Source: Caenispirillum bisanense | Lineage (GTDB): Bacteria; Pseudomonadota; Alphaproteobacteria; Rhodospirillales; Rhodospirillaceae | Assembly: GCF_900230255.1 (NCBI RefSeq) | Contig: NZ_OCNJ01000009.1 | Coordinates: forward strand, 122,300 to 186,299 | DNA: 64,000 bases | Direction of reading: 5' to 3' | In this document: one piece after another, positions 27,886 to 35,859 of the stretch | Numbering within the stretch: the first letter of the stretch is position 1 | Layout: each line of letters starts with the position of its first letter | Program-made: the position numbers and the translations under genes | Notes under the pieces: generated by a model | The model's input: only the letters and a program-made list of their open reading frames with translations | What the model was told of the DNA's origin: nothing | Database searches by the model: none

Positions 27886-28278
27886 CTAGTTGACCGGTGC
27901 CTTGTCGTGCGGGCTGTCGAGGGAGAAGGCGGGGATGTCCGCCTCGAAGGTCTCGCCGTCTTCGTCCACGAAACCGTAGGACCCGACCATGATGCCGGAC
28001 GGCGTGGCGAGCGGCGTGCCGCTGGTGTATTCGAAACTGTCGCCGGGGTGGATGACCGGCTGCTCGCCGACCACGCCGGCCCCGCGCACCTCCTGCACGC
28101 GCCCTTGCGCATCGGTGATGCGCCAGTGGCGGCTGAGCAACTGCACCGAGTGCGGCCGGTCGTTGACGATCGTCACATGGTAGGCCCAGACGTAATGGTT
28201 CCCTGCCGGCTGCGACTGGTCTTCCAGGAAGAAGGCGCGAACCCGGATGGTGATGCCGTTGCTCGTCTGCTCGTACAT
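27886..28278 (-). CDS. apaG: ApaG family protein
   Basis: 130-residue ApaG, a fibronectin-like beta-sandwich domain protein linked in enterobacteria to Co2+ and Mg2+ resistance; its biochemical role is not settled. Family motifs: YVWAYHVTIVNDRPHSVQLLSRHWRITDAQGRVQEVRG and GDSFEYTSGTPLATPSGIMVGSYGF, close to the typical ApaG consensus. It lies 141 bp upstream of folE on the same strand, with no hairpin terminator between them. Confidence 0.95.
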   Translation of the reverse strand: MYEQTSNGITIRVRAFFLEDQSQPAGNHYVWAYHVTIVNDRPHSVQLLSRHWRITDAQGRVQEVRGAGVVGEQPVIHPGDSFEYTSGTPLATPSGIMVGSYGFVDEDGETFEADIPAFSLDSPHDKAPVN

Positions 28279-28365
28279 GAGTGGATGCTCGCGTCGTCCG
28301 ACCGCGGCCGTCGGATGATCCCGCGCAGGCCGGCCCCTAAAGTAGGGCGCATGTCGCCGTTCTGC

Positions 28366-28396
28366 AAAAAAAATCCCCGCCGGAAGACCGGCGGGG
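28366..28396 (-). terminator. strong rho-independent terminator (minus strand)
   Basis: A perfect 9-bp GC-rich stem (CCCCGCCGG at 28375-28383 with CCGGCGGGG at 28388-28396), a 4-base loop and, read on the minus strand, A followed by eight T residues. It is 364 bp downstream of the nearest minus-strand gene (ends 28760) and about 90 bp upstream of apaG, so it isolates apaG from whatever is transcribed from the right. Confidence 0.85.
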
Positions 28397-28482
28397 AAGG
28401 CAGTGAGAGAGAGTGAGAGAGTAGAGAGTCGAGATGGACCTCGGTATGGGGAACGACTCTACGCCCCATGAAGTTCCACCCC
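28366..28482 (-). ncRNA. candidate small RNA ending at the 28.37-kb terminator
   Basis: The gap 28279-28759 has no credible gene, yet ends in an unusually strong minus-strand terminator. The roughly 115 bases before it, read on the minus strand, contain a 6-bp hairpin ATGGGG/CCCCAT and a competing pairing of AGAGTCG with CGACTCT. A long pyrimidine run of repeated CTCT follows just before the terminator. A weak promoter (TTGCGC, 17 bp, GAAATT) would start transcription near 28482. The terminator could also simply end the transcript of the gene at 28760-29116 with a long 3' UTR. Confidence 0.3.
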
Positions 28483-28759
28483 GCCTCGCAAAAAATTTCG
28501 GGTGCGAGTGTGCGTCGCGCAAGGCTCTCAACCGAAAGGATGGGGCGCGGCGGGCGCCGCGGCGATGGCGCAAGTGCCTGAGACAGGGCGCGAATCGTTG
28601 CCTGGCATCGGCTTGCGACGGCTCCGCGGCGCCGCCGGAAGACGCGATCCTACCTCGCCGGTTGCGGCGATGGTCGAAACTTCTTCCGGCACACGGTCTA
28701 CCGCCGAGGGAGCAGCGGGAGTCCGAGCGGGGCTCTCGGCTTCTCCCTCGGTACGGCGA

Positions 28760-29116
28760 TCAGTCCATCCACAAGTCGACGCTGGCCTGCTGGGCGAGGG
28801 CGGTGGTCACGGTCGCCGGCGGCTGCCAGCTCGAATCGACGACGCGGGCGAAGAAGGCGTCGCGGCAGCGCAGGGCGTTGGGGCCGGCATCGGCCCAGCA
28901 CTCCAGCGCGGCCTCGGCGGGCGCCAGGGTGGCGGCGGGGGTGCCGCCGTCCTCCAGCGCCGCCAGGAGATTGCGGGCGTCCGCCACCTCGCCGAGGGTT
29001 TCCTCCGGCAGCGGCGCGACGGGATCGGCGCCGCCCGAAGCGGCGGCGGCGGGAGCCGCGGCACCGGCGAGGCCGAGGGCGACGACGGCGGCGGCGAGCG
29101 CGATACGGTTCATCAT
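28760..29116 (-). CDS. small secreted protein of unknown function
   Basis: 118-residue product with a textbook signal peptide (RIALAAAVVALGLAGAAAPAAA, cleavage near residue 27). The mature part has about 90 residues and two cysteines (ALECWADAGPNALRCRDAFFARV), spaced to form a possible disulfide. No family recognised. Two adjacent ATG codons (29116, 29113) follow AAGGAGGA; the second has the better spacing. It lies 128 bp downstream of metZ on the same strand, so it may be at the end of the metZ transcript. Confidence 0.75.
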   Translation of the reverse strand: MMNRIALAAAVVALGLAGAAAPAAAASGGADPVAPLPEETLGEVADARNLLAALEDGGTPAATLAPAEAALECWADAGPNALRCRDAFFARVVDSSWQPPATVTTALAQQASVDLWMD

Positions 29117-29244
29117 GATGTCCTCCTTCGCGTGCCTTCCAGTTGTCCCACTCTGGAGAAACAACGTGGCAGCACGCGGGAAGGAGGCGTGACCATTGTG
29201 CGGCGATCTTGTGGAGAAGATGGCGGCGGGTGGGGAGGGGCTGC

Positions 29245-30453
29245 CTACCCCAGCGCGATCTCCAGGTCGCGGACCAGGTCGCCGGCGTCTTCCAGGCCGA
29301 CGGACAGGCGCAGCAGGCCCGGCGTCAGGCCCTGGGCCACCTTTTCCTCGTCGGGGAGGGAGGCGTGGGTGGTGGTGGCGGGGTGGCAGATCAGGCTCTT
29401 GGCGTCGCCCAGATTGTTGCTGATGTCGATGAGCGACAGGCGGTTCAGCAGGCGGAAGGCGCCTTCCTTGCCGTTCTCCACCTCCAGCGCGACGATGGTG
29501 CCGCCGGCGGTCATCTGGCGGCGGGCGAGGGCGGCCTGCGGGTGGCTGTCGAGGGTCGGGTAGATCACCCGCGCGATGCCGCGGCCGAGGCGGCCTTCGA
29601 GGAAGCGCGCCACGGTCTCGGCGTTCTCCACGTGGCGCTGCACGCGGAGATCCAGGGTCTCCAGGCCCTTGGCCAGCACCCAGGCGTTGAAGGGCGACAG
29701 GCAGGGGCCGGTGTGGCGCAGGAACAGGCCGATCTTCTCCTCGAACCACGTCTGGTCGTTGGTCAGAATGGCGCCGCCCAGGCAGCGGCCCTGGCCGTCG
29801 ATGTGCTTGGTGGCGGAATAGACCACCACGTCGGCGCCCAGCGCGAAGGGGCGCTGCAGGATGGGGGTCGCGAACACGTTGTCGACGATCACCAGCGCCC
29901 CGGCGGCATGGGCGAGGTCGGCCACCGCCTGCAGGTCCACCAGTTCCAGCGTCGGGTTGGACGGCGTTTCCACGAACACCGCCTTGGCCGGGCGGCGGAA
30001 GGCTTCGGCCCAGGCATCGAGGTCGGGGCCGTGGACGAATTCCACCTCCACCCCCCACGACGGCAGGATCTCGGCGATGATGTAGCGGCAGGAGCCGAAC
30101 AGGGCGCGGCTCGCCACCACCCGGTCGCCGGCCTTCACCGTACAGGCGAGCGCCGCGAACACCGCCGCCATGCCCGAGGCCGTGGAGCGGCAGAAGCGGG
30201 CGCCCTCGATGAGCGCCAGGCGTTCCTCGAACACGTCGATGGTGGGGTTGCGGAAGCGGGAATAGACGAAGCGGTCCTTCTCGCCGTTGAAGCTGGCCTC
30301 GGCCTCCTCGGCGCTCTCGTAGACGAAGCCCGAGTTGAGGTAGAGCGCCTCCGACGTCTCGGAGAAGCCCGAGCGGTTGACGCCGCCGCGCACCAAGCGC
30401 GTGCGGGCGGACCAGTCCGCGGGGCCGAAGGCGGAAGAAGTGTCGCGGGTCAT
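29245..30453 (-). CDS. metZ: O-succinylhomoserine sulfhydrylase
   Basis: 402-residue PLP enzyme of the Cys/Met metabolism family that makes homocysteine directly from O-succinylhomoserine and sulfide. The PLP lysine is in VVYSATKHIDGQGRCLGG. Other marks are YSRFRNPT, the start of the cofactor pocket, and SASGMAA-like STASGMAAVFAAL. The motif GFVYESAEEAEASF is typical of MetZ rather than MetB or MetC. The ATG at 30453 follows GGAGCTGCGCC. The gene is preceded by a SAM-II riboswitch and a terminator hairpin, so it is turned down when SAM is plentiful. Confidence 0.95.
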   Translation of the reverse strand: MTRDTSSAFGPADWSARTRLVRGGVNRSGFSETSEALYLNSGFVYESAEEAEASFNGEKDRFVYSRFRNPTIDVFEERLALIEGARFCRSTASGMAAVFAALACTVKAGDRVVASRALFGSCRYIIAEILPSWGVEVEFVHGPDLDAWAEAFRRPAKAVFVETPSNPTLELVDLQAVADLAHAAGALVIVDNVFATPILQRPFALGADVVVYSATKHIDGQGRCLGGAILTNDQTWFEEKIGLFLRHTGPCLSPFNAWVLAKGLETLDLRVQRHVENAETVARFLEGRLGRGIARVIYPTLDSHPQAALARRQMTAGGTIVALEVENGKEGAFRLLNRLSLIDISNNLGDAKSLICHPATTTHASLPDEEKVAQGLTPGLLRLSVGLEDAGDLVRDLEIALG

Positions 30454-30465
30454 GGCGCAGCTCCG

Positions 30466-30506
30466 AAAAACAAAAAGCCCCGACCGGAATGGATGCGGTC
30501 AGGGCT
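30466..30506 (-). terminator. terminator between SAM-II aptamer and metZ
   Basis: An 11-bp stem (30496-30506 with 30476-30486, one U-G pair) followed on the minus strand by TTTTTGTTTTT. It sits 16 bp downstream of the aptamer and ends about 12 bases before the metZ start codon, so it is likely the expression platform of the riboswitch. Confidence 0.8.
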
Positions 30507-30522
30507 GCCTTACGGACGCCTC

Positions 30523-30579
30523 GACCTTTTAGCGTTTGTTTACCGTGGCCGCAAGCCGGTCGCTCAAATCACCACGTCT
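30523..30579 (-). promoter_or_regulatory. SAM-II riboswitch (metA-type motif)
   Basis: On the minus strand the segment reads CGTGGTGATTTGAGCGACCG then GCTTGCGGCCACGGTAAACA and AACGCTAAAAGG. These blocks match the SAM-II consensus: GUGGUGAUUUG, the GGCUUGCAGCCAC hairpin strand that pairs with CGUGG, and UAAACAAACGCUAAA, which forms the pseudoknot. SAM-II aptamers occur upstream of methionine genes in alphaproteobacteria and turn expression off on SAM binding. The pairing CCGUGGCC/GGCCACGG-like arms is intact. Confidence 0.92.
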
Positions 30580-30853
30580 CCTACCGTTAGCGGATCGGCC
30601 CGGCGCGGTCAAGAGCTTGACGACCACCCGCCGGGCCGGCTTCAATGGTGCCATGCGACACCATGGCTGCACCGTCCGTTTCCTGCTCGCCGCCGGCTGC
30701 CTTCTGACAGGCTAGCCCGCCCCGGACCGTGCGCCCCTTCCGGCCGTCCCGTCCGGGGCCGAGCCCGGTCGAGACGCCCGCAGTTCCCCCAACGCACCCG
30801 TACGATCCGCCGCCGCCGCCCTCCTGGCGTGCGGCCGCACAGGAGTTTCCGCC

Positions 30854-31249
30854 ATGACCGTCGCCACCCGTCCGCCCGTCTTCGTGACGCCGGAAGACTT
30901 CCGCCGCCTCTACACGCTCGCCGAGGACGCCGAGCGCCGCACGCCCGAGGTCGCCGCCTACCTGCTCGACGAGCTGGAGCGGGCGCAGCAGGTGCCCGCC
31001 GCCGACCTGCCGCCCGATGCCGTCGGCATGGGCAGCCGCGTCACCTACCGCGACGACGCCACGGGGCGCGAGCGCAGCGTCACCCTGGTCTTCCCCGGCG
31101 AGGAAAGCGCCGACGCCGGAGCCGTCTCCATCCTCACGCCGGTGGGGGCGGCGCTGTTCGGCATGCGCCCGGGCGCGGCCATCGACTGGACGACGCCGGG
31201 CGGCCAGCCGCGCACCCTGACCGTGCTGGCGGTGGCGCCGCCGGCCTGA
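30854..31249 (+). CDS. rnk: Rnk-like protein (GreA/GreB C-terminal domain; nucleoside diphosphate kinase regulator type)
   Basis: 131-residue protein with an N-terminal helix pair (FVTPEDFRRLYTLAEDAERRTPEVAAYLLDELERAQ) and a C-terminal FKBP-like GreA/GreB domain (VGMGSRVTYRDDATGRERSVTLVFPGEE and ISILTPVGAALFGMRPGAAIDW). This is the Rnk layout. Rnk binds RNA polymerase without the antipausing coiled coil of GreA and affects nucleoside diphosphate kinase levels. The N-terminal coiled coil is short, so it is not GreA itself. Start follows CAGGAG. Confidence 0.88.
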   Translation: MTVATRPPVFVTPEDFRRLYTLAEDAERRTPEVAAYLLDELERAQQVPAADLPPDAVGMGSRVTYRDDATGRERSVTLVFPGEESADAGAVSILTPVGAALFGMRPGAAIDWTTPGGQPRTLTVLAVAPPA

Positions 31250-31408
31250 CCGCCGCGCGCCGCCGCTTGACCGGACCGTCCCGCCGCCCCACATCGCGCC
31301 GCTCGGACGGCCGCGGTGGATGTTGCCGTCCGCACCCCCGCAAGGTACCCTGCGCGCCTCTGGACCATGGGGCGCCCCTGCGGCGCGGACTTTGGGAGTG
31401 ACGGGACG

Positions 31409-32806
31409 GTGAGGTACGTGAGCACCCGGGGCGAGGCTCCGGCTCTATCCTTCGACGACGTGCTGCTGACGGGCCTCGCCCGCGACGGCGGCCTCTACGT
31501 GCCCGAGCACTGGCCCACCTTCACCGTCGACGAGATCCGGTCCCTGCGCGGCCTGTCCTACCAGGAACTGGCGGTGCAGGTGATGAAGCCCTTCGTCGCC
31601 GGCAGCCTGACCGACGAGGAGCTGACGGAGCTGGTCGGCCGCGCCTACGCGACCTTCGAGCACGCCGCCGTCGCGCCGCTCAAGCAGCTCGGCCCCGACC
31701 AGTGGGTGATGGAGCTGTTCCACGGCCCGACGCTGGCCTTCAAGGACTACGCGCTGCAGTTCGTCGGCCATGCCTTCGAGCATGTGCTGAAGAAGCGCGG
31801 CAGCCGCATCACCATCGTCGGCGCCACCTCGGGCGATACCGGCTCGGCGGCCATCGAGGCCTGCCGCGACCGCGACGCCATCGACATCTTCATCCTGCAC
31901 CCCAAGGGCCGCACCTCCGACGTGCAGCGCCGCCAGATGACGACGGTGCAGGCGCCGAACGTGCACAACATCGCGCTCGAAGGCACCTTCGACGACTGCC
32001 AGGACGCCGTGAAGGCCCTGTTCGCCGACACCGAGTTCCGCGACGAGATGGCCCTGTCGGCGGTGAACAGCATCAACTGGGCCCGCATCATGGCTCAGGT
32101 GGTCTATTACTTCTGGGCCGGGCTGAGCCTGGGCGCGCCCGACCGCGGCGTCGTCTTCGCCGTGCCGACGGGCAACTTCGGCAACGTCTTCGCCGGCTAC
32201 GTCGCCCGCCGCATGGGCCTGCCCATCGAGAAGTTCGTCGTCGGCTCCAACAGCAACGACATCCTGACCCGCTTCTTCGAGACCGGCGCCATGACCATGG
32301 AAGGCGTGGTGCCGACGCTCAGCCCGTCCATGGACATCCAGGTGTCGTCCAACTTCGAGCGCCTGCTGTTCGACGCCTACGAGCGCGACGGCCAGGCCGT
32401 GAAGAACCTCATGGCCGCCTTCCGCCAGTCGGGCACCTACACGGTCGCCGAGGAACCCATGGCCGAGATGCTCGGCCTGTTCGAGGGCCTGCGCCTGTCG
32501 GACGAGGAGACCAAGGCCGTCATCGCCGAGGTGCGCGCCACCACGGGCGAGCTGCTCGACCCCCATTCGGCCATCGCGGTGGCCGCCGCCCGCAAGACCG
32601 GCCTGCCCGACGGCGTGCCGGTGGTGGCGCTGGCGACGGCCCACCCGGCCAAGTTCCCCGATGCGGTGGAAGCCGCCACCGGCCATCGCCCCGGCCTGCC
32701 GGAGCGCCTGGCCGACCTGTTCGAGCGCGCGGAAAAGTTCGACGTCCTGCCCAATGACGTCGCCGACCTGCGCGCCCATATCCGCAAGACCCTGCACGTT
32801 TCGTAA
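31409..32806 (+). CDS. thrC: threonine synthase
   Basis: 465-residue PLP enzyme converting O-phosphohomoserine to threonine. The PLP lysine is in PTLAFKDYALQFVG. The phosphate-binding GATSGDTGSAAIEACRDRD segment and the substrate loop FAVPTGNFGNVFAGYVARRMGLP are intact. GTG at 31409 is chosen because it gives VRYVSTRGEAPALSFDDVLLTGLARDGGLY, which matches the N-terminus of alphaproteobacterial ThrC. GGGAG lies about 10 bases upstream. The M16 peptidase gene follows 22 bp downstream, a conserved alphaproteobacterial pair. Confidence 0.96.
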   Translation: MRYVSTRGEAPALSFDDVLLTGLARDGGLYVPEHWPTFTVDEIRSLRGLSYQELAVQVMKPFVAGSLTDEELTELVGRAYATFEHAAVAPLKQLGPDQWVMELFHGPTLAFKDYALQFVGHAFEHVLKKRGSRITIVGATSGDTGSAAIEACRDRDAIDIFILHPKGRTSDVQRRQMTTVQAPNVHNIALEGTFDDCQDAVKALFADTEFRDEMALSAVNSINWARIMAQVVYYFWAGLSLGAPDRGVVFAVPTGNFGNVFAGYVARRMGLPIEKFVVGSNSNDILTRFFETGAMTMEGVVPTLSPSMDIQVSSNFERLLFDAYERDGQAVKNLMAAFRQSGTYTVAEEPMAEMLGLFEGLRLSDEETKAVIAEVRATTGELLDPHSAIAVAAARKTGLPDGVPVVALATAHPAKFPDAVEAATGHRPGLPERLADLFERAEKFDVLPNDVADLRAHIRKTLHVS

Positions 32807-32828
32807 AGTTCGTCACAAGAGGACCTGC

Positions 32829-34088
32829 ATGAGCATTTCCGTCACCACCCTCCCCAACGGCCTCCGCGTCTGCACCGACCGCGTGGACACGGTGCAGACC
32901 GTCAGCCTCGGCGCCTGGGTGGACGTCGGAACCCGCCACGAACCGGCGGCCATCAACGGCATCTCGCATCTTCTCGAGCACATGGCCTTCAAGGGCACGG
33001 AAACGCGCTCCGCCAAGGCCATCGCCGAGGAGATCGAGAACGTCGGCGGCATGCTGAACGCCTATACCAGCCGCGAGAACACCGCCTATTACGCCAAGGT
33101 GCTGAAGGAAGACGCCGGCCTCGCCACCGACATCGTCGCCGACATCCTGCAGCACTCGGTGTTCGACCCCGAGGAACTGGCGCGCGAGCAGGCCGTGGTG
33201 GTGCAGGAGATCAACCAGGCCGAAGACACCCCCGACGACATCATCTTCGACCACTGGCAGGCCGCCGCCTACCCGAACCAGCCGCTCGGCCGGCCGGTGC
33301 TGGGGACCGAGGACATCGTCACCAGCCTGACGCGCGACACCCTCATCGACTTCATGCGCAAGCGCTACACGGCGCCGCACATCGTACTGTCGGCTTCGGG
33401 CAACATCGAGCACGACGCCTTCGTCGACATGGTCGCCAAGGCCTTCGAAAACCTGCCGACCAACGCCGGCGCGCCCGAGGAAGACGCCACCTACACCGGC
33501 GGCGAATACCGCGAGGACCGCGACCTGGAGCAGGCCCACGTGGTGCTCGGCTTCGACGGCGTGCGCTACGACGACCCCGACTTCTACGGCATCCAGGTGC
33601 TGAGCCAGCTGCTCGGCGGCGGCATGTCGTCGCGCCTGTTCCAGGAGATCCGCGAGAAGCGCGGCCTCGTCTACTCCATCTACAGCTTCACCTGGAGCTA
33701 CCGCGACTCCGGCCTGTTCGGCATCTACGCCGGCACCGGCGAGAAGGAAGTGGCGGAACTGGTGCCCGTCATGACCGAAGAGATCCTCAAGGTCGGGCAG
33801 TCGGTGGACGCGGCGGAACTGGCGCGCGCCAAGGCGCAGCTCAAGGCCGGCATGCTCATGGGCATGGAAAGCACCTCCAACCGCTGCGAACAGCTGGCTC
33901 GCCAGTTGCTGGCCTTCGGGCGCCCCATCTCGGTCGAGGAAATGGCGGCGGCCATGGATGCGGTGACGGTGGAGGACATGACGCGCCTCGCCCGCCGCAT
34001 GGTGCAGACGCCGCTGACGATGGCCGCCCTCGGCCCGCTCGACAAGCTGGAGAGCTTCGACAGCGTGAAGACCCGGCTGGCGGCGTAA
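32829..34088 (+). CDS. M16 family zinc peptidase (mitochondrial processing peptidase-like)
   Basis: 419-residue pitrilysin-family peptidase with the inverted zinc motif HLLEH (HxxEH) in INGISHLLEHMAFKGTETRSA and the downstream Glu ligand in EQAVVVQEINQAEDTPDD. The C-terminal half has the Gly-rich substrate loop LLGGGMSSRLFQEIREKRGLVYSIYS, and length and layout match the mitochondrial processing peptidase beta subunit and its alphaproteobacterial homologues. No signal peptide, so cytoplasmic. ATG at 32829 follows AGAGGA. Co-transcribed with thrC by position; the functional link is not understood. Confidence 0.94.
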   Translation: MSISVTTLPNGLRVCTDRVDTVQTVSLGAWVDVGTRHEPAAINGISHLLEHMAFKGTETRSAKAIAEEIENVGGMLNAYTSRENTAYYAKVLKEDAGLATDIVADILQHSVFDPEELAREQAVVVQEINQAEDTPDDIIFDHWQAAAYPNQPLGRPVLGTEDIVTSLTRDTLIDFMRKRYTAPHIVLSASGNIEHDAFVDMVAKAFENLPTNAGAPEEDATYTGGEYREDRDLEQAHVVLGFDGVRYDDPDFYGIQVLSQLLGGGMSSRLFQEIREKRGLVYSIYSFTWSYRDSGLFGIYAGTGEKEVAELVPVMTEEILKVGQSVDAAELARAKAQLKAGMLMGMESTSNRCEQLARQLLAFGRPISVEEMAAAMDAVTVEDMTRLARRMVQTPLTMAALGPLDKLESFDSVKTRLAA

Positions 34089-34115
34089 CCCTTTTCGCCT
34101 CTGACGTTCGGCCTA

Positions 34116-34156
34116 TTGACCCTGTGCAGCTTGTGGGTAAACTTCTGCCCACAAGC
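34116..34156 (+). promoter_or_regulatory. promoter with overlapping inverted-repeat operator
   Basis: TTGACC (34116-34121, five of six), a 16-bp spacer and TAAACT (34138-34143, four of six) precede the secreted protein gene at 34185. A perfect 9-bp inverted repeat, GCTTGTGGG (34129-34137) and CCCACAAGC (34148-34156), flanks the -10 element exactly, with a 10-bp centre. This geometry is that of a repressor operator; a weak hairpin without a T tract is the alternative reading. Confidence 0.5.
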
Positions 34157-34184
34157 AACACCGTGCACTGGGGAGTGACGGACC

Positions 34185-34634
34185 ATGCGCCGCATCGCCG
34201 TACTGGCGGCGGCGCTGTTGCTCGGCGCGGCGGGTACGGGGGCCGCGTTCGGGTTTGGGGGAACGGCGCAGGCCGTGAAGACGTCCCACGGGGCCGTGGT
34301 CGGTGACCGCGGCGCCTATGCCGATCTGGTGACGCTGGTGACGGCGGCGCCGGTGGATGCCGCCTTGCCGCCGGACGCGACCGCGCCCCTGCGCGAGGCC
34401 GTGGCCGATCTGGCACACGATGCCTCGCTGCGCTGCGAGCGCATCGACCACCTGCTGCGCCGGCCGCAGGAACATCCCGCCTATATGGTCATCTCGGCCG
34501 TCTGCGACCGCGACGGCGAGCGCGCCCGGCTGGTCAACGTGCTGCTGTTCCCGACGGGGCGGGCGGCGGTGCTGCCCATGGGCGACGTGACGGTGGAGGA
34601 CGGTCCGGACGGTCCGCGGCTCTTCGCCTTCTGA
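34185..34634 (+). CDS. secreted protein of unknown function
   Basis: 149 residues: a signal peptide (RRIAVLAAALLLGAAGTGAA, cleavage near residue 30 after AQA) and a mature part of about 120 residues. Two cysteines lie in ASLRCERIDHLL and VISAVCDRDGERA, and the C-terminal half is predicted beta-rich (RLVNVLLFPTGRAAVLPMGDVTV). No family recognised. It has its own promoter with an operator-like repeat. Start ATG: GGGGAGTGACGG lies upstream. Confidence 0.65.
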   Translation: MRRIAVLAAALLLGAAGTGAAFGFGGTAQAVKTSHGAVVGDRGAYADLVTLVTAAPVDAALPPDATAPLREAVADLAHDASLRCERIDHLLRRPQEHPAYMVISAVCDRDGERARLVNVLLFPTGRAAVLPMGDVTVEDGPDGPRLFAF

Positions 34635-34664
34635 CCGGCGGGGTCGGCCGGCGCCGTCGCGCAC

Positions 34665-34989
34665 GGGCTGCCGCCTTCTGCATCACCGCGGTGGCGCTGC
34701 ATTAGGGACTTGTCATGGCCGGCCTCCGAGCCGGCCATCCACGCCTCCCCTGTCGGCGGCCGTGGAGGACGGTGCCGGGCGGCCGCCGCCGGTGCCGCCG
34801 TGGATGGCCGGGTCCATCGCGGGGCGAGGTCGTAGGGCAGGGCTGCCGCCTTCTGCATCACCGCGGTGGCGCTGCATTAGGGACTTGTCATGGCCGGCCT
34901 CCGAGCCGGCCATCCACGCCTCCCCTGTCGGCGGTCGTGGAGGACGGTGCCGGGCCGCCGCCGCCGGTGCCGCCGTGGATGGCCGGGTC
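34665..34989. repeat. 150-bp direct duplication containing palindromic repeats
   Basis: Two nearly identical 150-bp copies (34665-34814 and 34840-34989) separated by 25 bp. Each begins GGGCTGCCGCC, contains TTGTCAT followed by a GGCCGGC-loop-GCCGGCC hairpin, and runs to the second element half at CGTGGATGGCCGGGTC. Differences are few (for example GGCGGCCGTGG against GGCGGTCGTGG), so the duplication looks recent. The first copy is cut in its right half; the second continues to a complete end at 35006. This fills the 448-bp convergent gap 34635-35082, which has no credible gene. Confidence 0.85.
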
Positions 34990-35006
34990 AGGCCCGGCCA
35001 TGACAA
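34885..35006. repeat. paired palindromic intergenic repeat (complete element)
   Basis: 122-bp element with TTGTCAT at the left end and ATGACAA at the right end. Each end forms a hairpin (TGGCCGGC-CTCCGA-GCCGGCCA and TGGCCGGGTCAGGCCCGGCCA), and the hairpins are followed inwards by ATCCACG and CGTGGAT, which are themselves complementary. The whole element can fold into one long interrupted structure, like a pair of inverted REP sequences. Confidence 0.8.
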
Positions 35007-35082
35007 ATTTCTATTCTAAATCAAGTACTTGCCGTGAGCGGCGATCCACGATCGTCGCCCGCCCACGACGCCCTCGCACCCC

Positions 35083-35820
35083 TCACCGCCGGCCGATGGC
35101 CTGGCGGACCGCCGCGGCGACGTCCTCGGGGTCGGCGCCGGTGGCGGGGACGGCCAGGCGGTAGCCGCGTTCCAGGCCCATGCTGAACAGGCCACCGCGG
35201 CTGTCCACCGTCAGCAGCACCTCGTAGCCGCCGCCGGAGCGGGGCAGGAAGGCGACCTCCACTTCCTCCACGCCCCAGTCGCGGAAGGACGTCGGCTTGA
35301 AGTCGAACTCCTGCAGGAAGGGCGGCACGCGGCGCGGCTTGTATTCCACCTCCACCTCGCCCAGGCGGAAGCCGGCGCGCTGCATGCCCTCGAACACCGA
35401 GCGCTGGGCGGCGTCCGGCACGATGCGCACGGCGTCGCTGTCGCGCGGGTCGAGCGCCATGGGCACGTCGAGCCGGGTGCGCAGCGCCGTGTGGACCGGG
35501 CCGATGGACAAGGGCGCGCTCGGCGGCACCTCCAGGGTGAAGGGCAGGTCCAGGCGCTGCGCGGGGGCGACCTCCATGCGGTCGGCGGCGCGGGCGACGG
35601 CCACCGTCACCTCGCCGTAGACCTTGTTGTCGCCCGAGGTCTCGACGATGGCGCGGGTGACCAGCGCCAGCTCGATGGCGTCGATGCGCTGGGGCACGTC
35701 GCCGCCGACGATGCCGATGGTGCCCGACAGCCGGCCGCCGGGCTCGACGGTGGTTTCCGACACGATGGTGTCCACCTTCATGCCGCCGATACCGATGCTG
35801 GCGAGGACGTTCTTCAACAT
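35083..35820 (-). CDS. Spo0M-family protein (arrestin-like fold)
   Basis: 245-residue protein with the N-terminal marks of the SpoOM family (MLKNVLASIGIGGMKVDTIVSETTVEPGGRLSGTIGI). Beta-rich middle segments follow (QRLDLPFTLEVPPSAPLSIGPVHTALRTRLDVPMALDPRDSD), then a C-terminal segment LLTVDSRGGLFSMG. Spo0M was named in Bacillus for an effect on sporulation phosphorelay, but homologues are widespread in non-sporulating bacteria and their role is unknown. Here it is the last gene of the ArsR-methyltransferase/metF/metH group, 39 bp after metH. No signal peptide or membrane segment. Confidence 0.88.
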   Translation of the reverse strand: MLKNVLASIGIGGMKVDTIVSETTVEPGGRLSGTIGIVGGDVPQRIDAIELALVTRAIVETSGDNKVYGEVTVAVARAADRMEVAPAQRLDLPFTLEVPPSAPLSIGPVHTALRTRLDVPMALDPRDSDAVRIVPDAAQRSVFEGMQRAGFRLGEVEVEYKPRRVPPFLQEFDFKPTSFRDWGVEEVEVAFLPRSGGGYEVLLTVDSRGGLFSMGLERGYRLAVPATGADPEDVAAAVRQAIGRR

Positions 35821-35859
35821 GCAGAGCCGCTCCGTTGGTCTCGTGGTCCGCGTCTGGGG

